From contig NZ_CP026029.1 in assembly GCF_023520895.1 (NCBI RefSeq), forward strand, positions 6,014,001 through 6,078,000: a stretch of 64,000 bases of DNA, in the 5' to 3' direction. The DNA comes from Paenibacillus sp. PK3_47 (GTDB lineage Bacteria; Bacillota; Bacilli; Paenibacillales; Paenibacillaceae). The notes below the pieces were generated by a model, which was not told the DNA's origin, did not search any database, and saw only the letters and a program-made list of their open reading frames with translations. A program made the translations under genes and the position numbers. Of this stretch, positions 38,240 through 47,307 are shown one piece after another. The first letter of the stretch is position 1; every line of letters starts with the position of its first letter.

Positions 38240-40624
38240 ATGAGTATGGTTTATACACAAAATGCCGGGAGAGCGTATCAGCTGGCGGAGCAGAAAGCGG
38301 GGCGTTATTTTGCAGCGCTGGATGCGCAGGTGAAGGAGAAGGGGTATGTGCCCGTCCTCACCGCAGATTTTAACTTGTGGAAAAAGAATCATATTCACCG
38401 GACGTCCTGGCTGTCCTTTTTTTCGCGCAACAACAGAAAACCCGGCACAACGGATTACCAAAAATATCTGCAGTGGCTGAAATATACAGGCAAGCTGGAT
38501 GATTATCTGGACCGCAGCATTTCTTACATCTATATGAGAGATTTGGGCAAAGCGCTGGATTCTCCGCAGACTGCAGCCCGGATCCGGCGGATGGTTGAAG
38601 ATATTAAAACCCAGTTCCTGCCCGGAACGGCTCCGCAAAAAGGCGGACAGCCGGATATTATGAATCTGGCACAGCTGTACCGGTGGGGGCAGAAGGAAGG
38701 GGTAGAAGCGGCTGTAATTTGGGTGATCGGCAAGCTGAAATCCGTCTCCGCCAATCTCCCGCAAGAGATGAACGCCGAGCATGCCCAGCGCAAGCTGATC
38801 AAAATCATCATCGGGGTGGTCATGAATGCCCTGGAGGAGCTGGGGGAAGGCGTTACACGTGAGGAGCGTTCCCGGCAGCTAGACCAGGCGATACGGCTGG
38901 GATACTCCTACGGTCTGACTTATCCTTTTATCGATGATCTGCTGGATTCCGGCGCATTAACCGCTGCTGAGAAAGAGCAATATTCCCGGATGATCCGCCA
39001 GGCGCTGCTTAGCGGTACGGTGCCTGAGCCGGGAGAATGGACCGGAGCCAAGCTGCCAATGATCCATTATGTGCATTCAGAGCTGCGGGAAGCCTTTGAA
39101 TATATTAAAAGTGTGCAGCGGCCGGACACGGAGGGTTCGTTTTTTGAGCGTTCTTATGTATTCTTTCATTCCCAGGAGGTGGACCGGGCCAAAAGCCTGG
39201 CGCATGACAACTACACGAATGAAGAGCTGTACCTTCCGGTCATTCTGAAATCGGCCTCCTCCCGGTTGATTGTCCGTTCCGTTATTAATGCTCCTGAAGA
39301 TGAAGGCTTTGATCACCGGACCTTTCATTACGGGCTGTATAACCAGTTAGCGGATGATTTTGCCGATATGTTCGAGGATATGAAGGAAGGCGCAGTTACA
39401 CCTTATACTTATTATCTAAAATACCGGGATACACGATCCGACCTGCTGAATCCCTTTGAACTATACTGGACCGTAATCTCCCATCTGCTCCATAACGTGT
39501 ATGCATCCGACCCCAAGACCCGTGAAGTCATCCTGGACCGGGTGATTAACGGTTTAAAGCGCTCCAAAGAACGGTTAGGATTGGCAAAATATAAGGAAGT
39601 CATGGACATCTTCGCTTCCGGCAGCCCCGGATTCAATGAGCTGGTGCAGCGGCTGGTAACCAAAGCGGATGATGTGGATTTCTTCGACAAGCTGCTTCGT
39701 GACCAGCTGATCATGACCCTCAAGAATAACGGCAAAGACAAGGATGAATTTCACAGCATCGTTACTGAAGTCCGTGAAGAGATTAACAGCCAGCTCCTGA
39801 TCGAAAAGCCTGCCGGCATGCCGCCGATGAAAAATCTGCTGATCGACGCCGCCAATTACAGCCTGAACGGGGACGGCAAACGCCTCCGCCCGATTTTGAC
39901 CTGGGTTATGGGGGTACGGGAATACGGACTGCAGGCAGCCGATCTTATTCCGCTTCTGAGATCACTTGAATATATGCACACGGCTTCGCTGATCTTTGAT
40001 GACCTGCCTTCTCAGGATAATGCGTCTACCCGCAGAGGCCGTGACACCCTGCATGAGGTGCATGATCCTGCTACTGCTGAATTGACCGGCCTGTTCCTGA
40101 TTCAAAAAGCCACGGAGGAGCAGGCGTCACTGGAACGCTTTGATCCGGAGACCGTGCTGAAGCTGATGAAATATTCTGCCCGGAAAACAGAGGACATGTG
40201 CGTAGGGCAGGCCATGGATTTGCATTCCAAAGGCAGGCCGCTGACCCTTGCAGAGCTGAATGAAATCTGTTTTTACAAAACCGGAATTGCCTTTGAGGCT
40301 GCGCTGGTCATGCCGGCCATTCTGGCCCGGGTTAACGAACAGGAGATTGCTGCTCTGAAGAAATACGCTTATCATGCAGGCATTGCTTTTCAGATCAAGG
40401 ATGATCTGCTGGATACGGAAGGGGACCAGTCCCTGCTGGGCAAGCCTGTCGGCCAGGATGCCGGGAACAACACTTCGACATTTGTTACGGTCCTCGGACT
40501 GGAAGGCGCCAGACAGGAAATGTGGGAGCACTATTGCCTGGCAACGGACGCACTTGGGGAGCTGCCGCGGGGGATCCCATTTCTGAAGCATCTGCTCAAT
40601 TATCTGATTAACCGGGAGCATTGA
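38240..40624 (+). CDS. Large two-part isoprenoid synthase (N-terminal helical domain plus polyprenyl synthetase)
   Basis: 794 residues, over twice the length of a prenyl diphosphate synthase. The C-terminal 280 residues are a trans-prenyltransferase: GDGKRLRPILTW, the first Asp-rich motif in YMHTASLIFDDLPSQDNAST (DDxxxxD) with following RRG, and the second FQIKDDLLDTEGD (DDxxD). The N-terminal 500 residues are helical and contain GYSYGLTYPFIDDLLDSG, which itself resembles an Asp-rich metal site of the class I terpenoid fold. No membrane segments. A bifunctional enzyme making a prenyl chain and then cyclising or condensing it is possible, but only the C-terminal chemistry is supported by clear motifs. 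Monocistronic; start preceded by GAGGTAA. Confidence 0.8.
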   Translation: MSMVYTQNAGRAYQLAEQKAGRYFAALDAQVKEKGYVPVLTADFNLWKKNHIHRTSWLSFFSRNNRKPGTTDYQKYLQWLKYTGKLDDYLDRSISYIYMRDLGKALDSPQTAARIRRMVEDIKTQFLPGTAPQKGGQPDIMNLAQLYRWGQKEGVEAAVIWVIGKLKSVSANLPQEMNAEHAQRKLIKIIIGVVMNALEELGEGVTREERSRQLDQAIRLGYSYGLTYPFIDDLLDSGALTAAEKEQYSRMIRQALLSGTVPEPGEWTGAKLPMIHYVHSELREAFEYIKSVQRPDTEGSFFERSYVFFHSQEVDRAKSLAHDNYTNEELYLPVILKSASSRLIVRSVINAPEDEGFDHRTFHYGLYNQLADDFADMFEDMKEGAVTPYTYYLKYRDTRSDLLNPFELYWTVISHLLHNVYASDPKTREVILDRVINGLKRSKERLGLAKYKEVMDIFASGSPGFNELVQRLVTKADDVDFFDKLLRDQLIMTLKNNGKDKDEFHSIVTEVREEINSQLLIEKPAGMPPMKNLLIDAANYSLNGDGKRLRPILTWVMGVREYGLQAADLIPLLRSLEYMHTASLIFDDLPSQDNASTRRGRDTLHEVHDPATAELTGLFLIQKATEEQASLERFDPETVLKLMKYSARKTEDMCVGQAMDLHSKGRPLTLAELNEICFYKTGIAFEAALVMPAILARVNEQEIAALKKYAYHAGIAFQIKDDLLDTEGDQSLLGKPVGQDAGNNTSTFVTVLGLEGARQEMWEHYCLATDALGELPRGIPFLKHLLNYLINREH

Positions 40625-40659
40625 TCTGCAGACTATTGTAGCCGGTAAAGGCAATAATG

Positions 40660-40688
40660 TTGAAAATTCAAAAATGCAATGTTATGAT
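40660..40688 (+). promoter_or_regulatory. Sigma-A promoter of the ABC-F gene
   Basis: TTGAAA at 40660-40665 and TATGAT at 40683-40688 with a 17-bp spacer. It gives a leader of about 300 nt before the ABC-F start at 40999. Confidence 0.75.
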
Positions 40689-40689
40689 A

Positions 40690-40998
40690 CCTATACATTA
40701 AGTGACGGGAGCTGAAGAGTATAATGGAGTAATTTTTCTTGCGGAATTTGTTAAATGATAGAACAGCACAGCGGATATTTCTTATATTTCTGCTGATACG
40801 GATACCGTCCAGTAAGGGCGGCAAGCCGTTATTTCCTGCCTGTTTTATTTTTTATCTGCAAGAAAGTTACTCCTTACTTTTCACTCAAACGATATATCCT
40901 TATCTGTCCCCGGAGGGGGCGGGTTTGCTGTATTTATTTGAGCTGCGGGAGAGGTAACTTTCTTGCGGCTCTTATTTATTGTACAGGAGGCGTATATG
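40690..40998 (+). promoter_or_regulatory. Long structured leader with possible leader peptide (attenuator candidate)
   Basis: Antibiotic-resistance ABC-F genes are often controlled by ribosome-mediated attenuation. Here the roughly 300-nt leader contains a 13-codon frame at 40755-40796 (MIEQHSGYFLYFC) and an overlapping 72-codon frame from TTG 40739 with GGAG nine bases upstream. There is also a 13-bp perfect inverted repeat, GCAAGAAAGTTAC at 40858 and GTAACTTTCTTGC at 40954. The right arm is followed by CGGCTCTTATTTATT. Which frame is the true leader peptide and which stem is the terminator cannot be settled by reading. Confidence 0.55.
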
Positions 40999-42477
40999 AT
41001 GTCACTTATAAATGTTACCAACCTGTCGTTTGCCTACGAAGGCAGCTATGACCCTATTTTTGAAAATGTCAGCTTTCAGATGGATACCGACTGGAAACTC
41101 GGCTTTACCGGCAGAAACGGCAGAGGCAAGACCACCTTCATGAATCTGCTGCTGGGCAAATATGAGTACAGCGGAAGCATTTCCGCCCAGGTGGACTTTG
41201 ATTATTTTCCATTCCATATAGAGAACCGGGAGTCCAATACGATTGATGTCGTTAACGATATTTATCCTGATTATGTCCACTGGAAGCTGATGCGCGAGCT
41301 CACGCTGCTGAAGATGTCCGAAGAGGCATTGTACCGGCCCTTTAATTCCCTGTCGAACGGGGAGCAGACGAAGGTGCTGCTGGCAACCTTGTTCATTAAG
41401 GAGAACAGTTTCCTGCTGATCGATGAACCGACGAACCATCTGGACATAAGCGGAAGAAAGCTTGTCAGTGATTATCTGAGATCCAAAAGCGGGTATATTC
41501 TCGTATCGCATGACCGGGCTTTTCTGGATAACTGCGTGGACCATATCCTTTCCATTAACAAGACCAATATCGAGATCCAGAAGGGGAACTTCTCCAGCTG
41601 GTGGGAAAATAAACGGAGACAGGATCAGTTCGAATCTGCAGAGAATGAAAAGCTGAAGCGGGACATCAAACGTTTGTCGGATTCGGCGAAACGGACGGGC
41701 AACTGGTCCCATGAAGTGGAAAAAAGCAAAAACGGAACGAGAAACTCCGGCTCCAAGATCGACAAAGGTTATGTCGGCCACAAGGCTGCCAAAATGATGA
41801 AACGCTCCAAATCCATCCAGCAGCGGCAGCAGAATGCGATTGAGGAGAAGAGCAAGCTCCTGAAGAATATCGAAAGCGCGGAAAGACTGGAAATTACACA
41901 GCTTGCCTACCACAAACCGCAGCTTGCCGAGCTGGAAAATGTGTCTGTCTATTACGGTGAGAAGCTTGTGTGTGATAATGTCAGCTTCGTTATTGAGCAG
42001 GGTGAGCGCATCGCGTTGTCCGGCAAAAACGGCTCCGGAAAATCCAGCATCCTCAAACTGATCTGCGGCGAAGATATCAGCTATACCGGAGCCTTCACTA
42101 TAGACAATGGGCTGAAAATATCCTACGTATCCCAGGACACCTCTCATCTACAGGGTAATCTGACGGATTATGCGAGAGAGCAGGGGATCGACGAGAGTCT
42201 TTTTAAAGCGATACTCCGGAAGCTCGATTTCTCCAGAGTCCAGCTCGGGAAGGAGATCTCCACCTTCAGCGGCGGCCAGAAGAAGAAGGTGCTGATTGCC
42301 AAAAGCCTGTGTGAAGAGGTCCACCTCCACATCTGGGATGAGCCGCTGAATTTTATCGATGTCATCTCCCGGATGCAGATTGAGGAGCTGCTGCTGGAAT
42401 TTAGGCCGACCCTTCTTTTTGTAGAGCATGACAGCCAATTTTGCAGTAATATAGCTACAGAGATTGTTGAACTTTAA
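40999..42477 (+). CDS. ABC-F ribosome-protection protein, Lsa/Vga type
   Basis: 492 residues from ATG 40999, eight bases after AGGAGG (the ATG one codon earlier is only five away). Two ATPase domains without membrane parts: Walker A TGRNGRGKTTFMNLL and SGKNGSGKSSILKLI, signatures FNSLSNGEQTKVLLAT and STFSGGQKKKVLIAK, Walker B LLIDEPTNHLD and HIWDEPLNFID. The linker between domains (about 200-290) is rich in Lys/Arg and Ser. The start SLINVTNLSFAYEG and the DEPLNFID second site are typical of the Lsa family, which confers lincosamide, pleuromutilin and streptogramin A resistance by displacing drug from the ribosome. The drug range here is inferred. Confidence 0.88.
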   Translation: MSLINVTNLSFAYEGSYDPIFENVSFQMDTDWKLGFTGRNGRGKTTFMNLLLGKYEYSGSISAQVDFDYFPFHIENRESNTIDVVNDIYPDYVHWKLMRELTLLKMSEEALYRPFNSLSNGEQTKVLLATLFIKENSFLLIDEPTNHLDISGRKLVSDYLRSKSGYILVSHDRAFLDNCVDHILSINKTNIEIQKGNFSSWWENKRRQDQFESAENEKLKRDIKRLSDSAKRTGNWSHEVEKSKNGTRNSGSKIDKGYVGHKAAKMMKRSKSIQQRQQNAIEEKSKLLKNIESAERLEITQLAYHKPQLAELENVSVYYGEKLVCDNVSFVIEQGERIALSGKNGSGKSSILKLICGEDISYTGAFTIDNGLKISYVSQDTSHLQGNLTDYAREQGIDESLFKAILRKLDFSRVQLGKEISTFSGGQKKKVLIAKSLCEEVHLHIWDEPLNFIDVISRMQIEELLLEFRPTLLFVEHDSQFCSNIATEIVEL

Positions 42478-42506
42478 TACCCAAGTTAAGTGAGGTACCT
42501 TAAGGC

Positions 42507-44672
42507 ATGAGCAACGATAACCCCGATGAATTAGAGCCGCAGCATCCGGCCTATTTACCGCCTACCGAGATCATTTTGGATAACATAACGAACGGGTTCT
42601 TTATTCTTGATCACGATTGGTGCATCACCTATACGAACAAACCGATGCAGAACTTTGTGCGGATGAGCCGTGAGGAGCTGCTCGGAAAGAGCATATTGGA
42701 TGTTCTCCCGGATGCTGTGGGCGGCGATTTCCAGGAGCATTACAAGAAGGCCATGAATGAGAAGGTTCCGGTTCTGTTCGAAGCCTATTATGAGCGGACC
42801 GGAGAATGGCTGGAAGTCCGGGTTGTCCCGTCAGAGGAAGGCTTAATTGGTTATGCCTTTAATATCACCGAGCGCAAGCAGCAGGAGCAGACCATTGAAC
42901 ATATGGTTTACCATGACTACCTGACCGGACTGCCGAACCGCAGGGCTCTCGAGAACAAACTGGATGAGACTGTGCGGCAGGCTGGGGAAGACCAAGAATC
43001 CTTTGCACTGTTTTATATGGATATCGACCGGTTCAAGAACCTCCAAGACACTGTGGGACACCAGCTTGGTGATCTTTTGATTAAACAACTGGCCGGAAGA
43101 CTGGCTCAGCAGATAGCTGACAAAGGTTATATTGCCCGTCTCGGCGGTGATGAATTTGCAGTCATTGTAGACCGGACATTTTCTGACCCTGATAAAATCA
43201 ATGAAATAGCCGGCAGTCTGCTTGCTGCCATTGAAGAGAATCCTTTTGAGATTATGAACCATGAACTGTTCATTACAGGCAGTCTGGGAATCAGCTTTTA
43301 CCCGGAGCATGGGCAGGATGCTGATTTGTTACTGAAAAATGCTGATATTGCACTGTACCGTTCCAAGAAGAACGGAAGGAATCAACATACCACTTATAAT
43401 CCGGTAGTGGATATCAACAGCTATAAGAAGCTCTCTCTCGAAAAAGATCTCCGGCTCGCCATTTACGGGGACATGCTGGAGCTGTATTATCAGCCACGGG
43501 TAGAGGCGGCAACAGGTAAGATACGGGGTGCTGAAGCGCTGATCCGCTGGGACCATCCGGAATGGGGAGTCCTGTCTCCCACAGAGTTCATCTCAATTGC
43601 TGAAGAGACAGGACTGATCATTCCCTTAACCGAGTGGGTCATTCAAACGGTATGCCGGCAGATAAAATCGTGGCAGGAGGAGGGCAGGCCGGCGGTTCCG
43701 GTATCTGTCAATGTAGCCGTACAGTTCTTCCTGTCCAAAACTTTTATCCACAAAGTAAAAGGTATCCTGGCAGAGCATGAAACCGGAGGCGGATGGCTTG
43801 AGTTTGAGCTCACAGAAACTTCTATTAAGGATAATGAGAAGCTTGTCATCTCCGTGGTTGCGGAATTAAGAGAAATGGGCATTAAAGTGTCTCTGGACGA
43901 TTACGGCACAGGGTACTTGTCACTTGCTTATCTGGCCCAGTGTAAGATGGATATCTTGAAAATTGATAAAGGCTTTATCCGCAATCTCACTACGGAACGC
44001 TCGAACACCGTCATTGTTGCTTCAGTGATCCAACTGGCTCATGGTTTGGGCATGAAGGTAGTGGCTGAGGGTGTGGAAACTGCTGAACAGTTATCCTTTC
44101 TTAAAAAAAACGGCTGTGACGAAATCCAGGGCTATCTGTTCAGCAGACCCGCAGCCGTGGCTGATTTCTCTGACCTGTTAATGCAGAAGGTGCTGACGCC
44201 CGGCGGGACAAGCTCACCGGGGGTTACCGAAGACCGGCGCAGACATATCCGTATTCCGCTTTTGCTTCCGTTGAGTGCCCAAATGACAATCGTTAAAATC
44301 AAGGACAGAAGGCTGAGCCTCGGCATGACCGAGGTCGTTGTGGAGGATATCGGCGCTGGCGGCCTGCGCTTCCTGACCCATCTGGCGTTAACGGTTAATA
44401 AAGATATCGTGCTTCAGCTGGAGACAGAAATTCTCGGAGAAAATGTCCAGCTCAGCGGCACCGTTGTCTGGAAACAGGAAGCGGACGAAGAGATTTATCA
44501 ATACGGCTTTGAATTTATCATGAATGACAGGGAACGGCTTCAGTTGGAACGGCTTCTGGGTAATTTGACTGAAGAAATGGAGAAAAGCCCGATTCTTCCC
44601 CGCTGCAGATTAATCAAGACCAACAAATATAAGTATGTCAAAAATATTGCAGCCCAGCTGCATCTCAAATAA
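42507..44672 (+). CDS. PAS-GGDEF-EAL-PilZ cyclic-di-GMP protein
   Basis: 721 residues, no membrane segments. PAS domain (about 20-125, NITNGFFILDHDWCITYTNK ... NITERKQQEQ), GGDEF (about 135-300, intact IARLGGDEFAV), EAL (about 315-560) and PilZ (about 580-700). EAL catalytic residues are all present: GAEALIRW, VSVNV, FELTETS, DDYGTGYLSL, LKIDKGF, AEGVET and QGYLFSRP. PilZ begins with EDRRRHIRIPLLLPL and has VEDIGAGGLRF in place of the usual DxSxxG. It could therefore make, break and sense c-di-GMP. I see no RxxD inhibitory site before GGDEF. Start 29 bp after the ABC-F stop. Confidence 0.92.
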   Translation: MSNDNPDELEPQHPAYLPPTEIILDNITNGFFILDHDWCITYTNKPMQNFVRMSREELLGKSILDVLPDAVGGDFQEHYKKAMNEKVPVLFEAYYERTGEWLEVRVVPSEEGLIGYAFNITERKQQEQTIEHMVYHDYLTGLPNRRALENKLDETVRQAGEDQESFALFYMDIDRFKNLQDTVGHQLGDLLIKQLAGRLAQQIADKGYIARLGGDEFAVIVDRTFSDPDKINEIAGSLLAAIEENPFEIMNHELFITGSLGISFYPEHGQDADLLLKNADIALYRSKKNGRNQHTTYNPVVDINSYKKLSLEKDLRLAIYGDMLELYYQPRVEAATGKIRGAEALIRWDHPEWGVLSPTEFISIAEETGLIIPLTEWVIQTVCRQIKSWQEEGRPAVPVSVNVAVQFFLSKTFIHKVKGILAEHETGGGWLEFELTETSIKDNEKLVISVVAELREMGIKVSLDDYGTGYLSLAYLAQCKMDILKIDKGFIRNLTTERSNTVIVASVIQLAHGLGMKVVAEGVETAEQLSFLKKNGCDEIQGYLFSRPAAVADFSDLLMQKVLTPGGTSSPGVTEDRRRHIRIPLLLPLSAQMTIVKIKDRRLSLGMTEVVVEDIGAGGLRFLTHLALTVNKDIVLQLETEILGENVQLSGTVVWKQEADEEIYQYGFEFIMNDRERLQLERLLGNLTEEMEKSPILPRCRLIKTNKYKYVKNIAAQLHLK

Positions 44673-44697
44673 ATTTCCAGTCTGAGCGGGAGGTAAA

Positions 44698-45990
44698 GTG
44701 TTGGTTATCCTTGCATGTCTTATTTTCATCATTACCTTATTTTTTGTGATATGGCAGCCCCGAAATCTGTCAATTGGATGGTCCGCCTGCGGCGGAGCCA
44801 TCCTTGCTTTGCTTGCCGGTGTAGTCAGCCTGGGTGATGTCCTCGACGTCACCCTCATTGTCTGGAATGCGACGCTGGCCTTTGTAGCGATCATCCTGAT
44901 TTCACTCATCCTCGACAGGATCGGATTTTTTGAATGGGCTGCCCTACATATGGCTATAGCCGCCAAGGGGAACGGAACACGGATGTTCATCTATGTGAGT
45001 GTACTCGGTGCGGTTGTGGCTGCTTTTTTTGCCAATGACGGTGCGGCGCTCATCCTGACGCCGATCGTGCTGGCGATGGTCCGGGCACTTAATTTTGACG
45101 AGAAAAAAGTGTTCCCGTTCATCATCGCCAGCGGATTCATCGCCGATACCACTTCACTGCCGCTGATAGTCAGCAATCTGGTCAATATTGTCTCTGCGGA
45201 TTATTTCGGGATTACCTTTATGGAATATGCCGGGCGGATGATTATACCTACGCTGTTCTCGCTTGGGGCAAGTATTCTTGTGCTGTATTGGTTCTTCCGC
45301 CGGAGCATTCCCAAAAGCTATGTCAGCACAGGGATCAAGCCTCCGGAGGAAGCGATTAAAGACAAACAGATGTTCAAGCTGTCCTGGATCATCCTGGCGA
45401 TTCTGCTCGCAGGCTACTTTGTCAGCGAATTCCTGCACATCCCGGTGTCTGTTGTGGCCATGTTCGTGGCACTCTTTTTCCTGCTGATGGCGAGAAGAAG
45501 CCCGTATGTACCCACTATGGAAGTGGTGAAGGGTGCGCCTTGGGCGATTGTATTCTTTTCGATAGGGATGTATGTCGTGGTATACGGGCTGCGCAATGCC
45601 GGGCTTACGGACGTGCTGTCAGAGGTCATTCAGGTTGTTGCCGATCAAGGGCTGTTCGCTGCCACGGTAGGGATGGGCTTCATAGCGGCTGTGATCTCTT
45701 CCATTATGAACAACCTGCCTACGGTGCTGATCGATGCCCTGGCTATTGATGCTACGCATACCACCGGCCTGATCAGGGAAGCGCTGATCTATGCGAATGT
45801 AATCGGGTCTGACCTTGGCCCCAAGATTACGCCGATCGGTTCGCTGGCTACGCTGCTGTGGCTGCATGTGCTGTCGGCCAAAGGGGTGAAGATTTCCTGG
45901 GGAACGTACTTTAAAACCGGTATTATTCTGACGATTCCAACATTGTTTATTACGCTTGTCGGGCTTTATCTTACATTGGTCTTATTTTAA
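44698..45990 (+). CDS. arsB: Arsenite efflux permease ArsB
   Basis: 430 residues, 11-12 membrane segments, ArsB/NhaD ion-transporter superfamily. Characteristic pieces are WQPRNLSIGWSACGGAILAL, VAAFFANDGAALILTPIVLA, and SSIMNNLPTVLIDALAI with IGSDLGPKITPIGSLATLLW. It exports arsenite or antimonite across the membrane, driven by the membrane potential. GGGAGG precedes GTG 44698 by four and TTG 44701 by seven bases; either could be the start. There is no arsR or arsC next to it, and the IS remnant lies directly downstream, so part of an ars cluster may have been lost. Confidence 0.92.
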   Translation: MLVILACLIFIITLFFVIWQPRNLSIGWSACGGAILALLAGVVSLGDVLDVTLIVWNATLAFVAIILISLILDRIGFFEWAALHMAIAAKGNGTRMFIYVSVLGAVVAAFFANDGAALILTPIVLAMVRALNFDEKKVFPFIIASGFIADTTSLPLIVSNLVNIVSADYFGITFMEYAGRMIIPTLFSLGASILVLYWFFRRSIPKSYVSTGIKPPEEAIKDKQMFKLSWIILAILLAGYFVSEFLHIPVSVVAMFVALFFLLMARRSPYVPTMEVVKGAPWAIVFFSIGMYVVVYGLRNAGLTDVLSEVIQVVADQGLFAATVGMGFIAAVISSIMNNLPTVLIDALAIDATHTTGLIREALIYANVIGSDLGPKITPIGSLATLLWLHVLSAKGVKISWGTYFKTGIILTIPTLFITLVGLYLTLVLF

Positions 45991-46015
45991 ATTCATAGAC
46001 GGTAATCAGAAGCAC

Positions 46016-47297
46016 AAAAGGGGCTGTCCCAAAAGCCATGAAATGGCTGCTTGGGGCGGCCCTTGGTTTGGAGTAGGATGTACGTGTTCACCTTGGCTGG
46101 ACGCTCCGCGAACGGACCGTTGTTCCAATCGCTGTGCTCTCCAGATTTTTTTCATTCCCCTTAGCGGTGAAAATCCGGAGACCAAGGCGACCGCTGCCGC
46201 TTTTCCACAATCAGTCCGTCCTCTCCACTGTTTAAGCGGAATTGGATCTAAACTCTTTTTGAAAAAACAACAAAAAAATCGCCCTTTTAGTAAAATGGAG
46301 GTACCACCCAACCATCTCAAAAAGGAGCGATTTCTTTGTACATCCAATATACCATGGACCAACTTTGCATGCCAATGGATCTGGAAGAAGATATTCCAGG
46401 GCAACCACCTTGCCCGTGTCGTGAATGCTGCAGTAGAGCGGCTGCATTGTTTGCCGGCATAGAGGCCGCAGAAAAACAAGAAGAACAGGAACACTGCGGC
46501 CAGGGCCTGAGCGAACTTGGCGAGTCCAGCGAGATTAGCAGTGAGAAACTCGAACGAATGACTCAGGCGTTGGAGTCAAAGCTCCTGGAAAAACCCAAAG
46601 ACAAGCCCCTGAAAAAAGCCGTCCGGAAGCTGCGTAAGGATTTGCTTCCCCGGCTGCTGAAGTACGAACAATACCAAAAGCTCCTTGGTGACCGGAAGCA
46701 GTTTCAGCAAGACCGATCCAGATGCAACGTTTATGCGGATGAAAGAAGACCACATGCGAAATGGCCAGCTAAAACCGGGATACAATGTGCAAATCGGGAC
46801 CGAAAACCAATTTATTTTAGCCTACAGCCTACACCAAAGACCCACCGACTTCCGCTGTTTACAGCCGCATATGGAAAAAGCGCAACAACTCCTCGGAAAA
46901 CGGCCAAAGACGGTCATTGCGGATGCAGGTTACGGCAGCGAGGAAAACTACGCCTATCTGGAAAAGGAAGAGATGCAGGCGGTGGTGAAGTACGGTAGCT
47001 ACCACAAGGAAAAGAGCAAAGCATGGAAAACAAATGCCGGAAAGCGTATTTGGACAACTGAAGAACAACCGGGGGTTCCGGCGTTTTCTGCTTCGCGGCA
47101 TGGAAAAAGTGACACTCGAGGTCGGTTGGCTTTCGCTCGCCCACAATCTATTGAAACAAGCTGCAAATGACCAAAAACGCAGAGCAGCGATTCTCCAATA
47201 ACAGGAGAATCGCTGCTCTGCTTCAATTTTAGCTTTTGAGAAGAGATGAGCCTGTCACTACCAGTAGAATATCTACTTATGGGACAGCCTCTTTTTT
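46016..47297. mobile_element. Decayed IS1182-family insertion sequence
   Basis: Ends are imperfect inverted repeats: AAAAGGGGCTGTCCCAAAAG at 46016-46035 and, reversed, AAAAAAGAGGCTGTCCCATAAG at 47276-47297. The 1.28-kb body is shorter than an intact element because the transposase gene has large internal deletions. An 18-bp inverted repeat (47179-47221) brackets the transposase stop. It sits between arsB and the anti-sigma gene. Confidence 0.85.
46336..47201 (+). pseudogene. IS1182-type transposase, multiply deleted and frameshifted
   Basis: Pieces of one DDE transposase can be followed across all three frames. First the N terminus IQYTMDQLCMPMDLEEDIPG, then NHLARVVNAAVERL one frame over. 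A large deletion follows, then AEKQEEQEHCGQGLSELGES to LPRLLKYEQYQKLLGDR, a frame change to FSKTDPDATFMRMKEDHMRN, and on to TVIADAGYGSEENYAYLEKE. Another large deletion comes after GSYHKEKSKAWK, and finally RGFRRFLLRGMEKVTLEVGW to the stop at 47201. It cannot make a functional transposase. Start is a TTG after AAAGGAG. Confidence 0.88.
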
Positions 47298-47307
47298 GTT
47301 ATCTTAT

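Noticed and set aside
40739..40957. 72-codon frame before the ABC-F gene as an ordinary protein gene
   Set aside because: It overlaps the structured leader and both arms of the inverted repeat; kept only as a possible leader peptide.
45956..46462. 168-codon frame after arsB
   Set aside because: It runs through the IS left end; only its last part (NHLARVVNAAVERL) is meaningful and belongs to the broken transposase.
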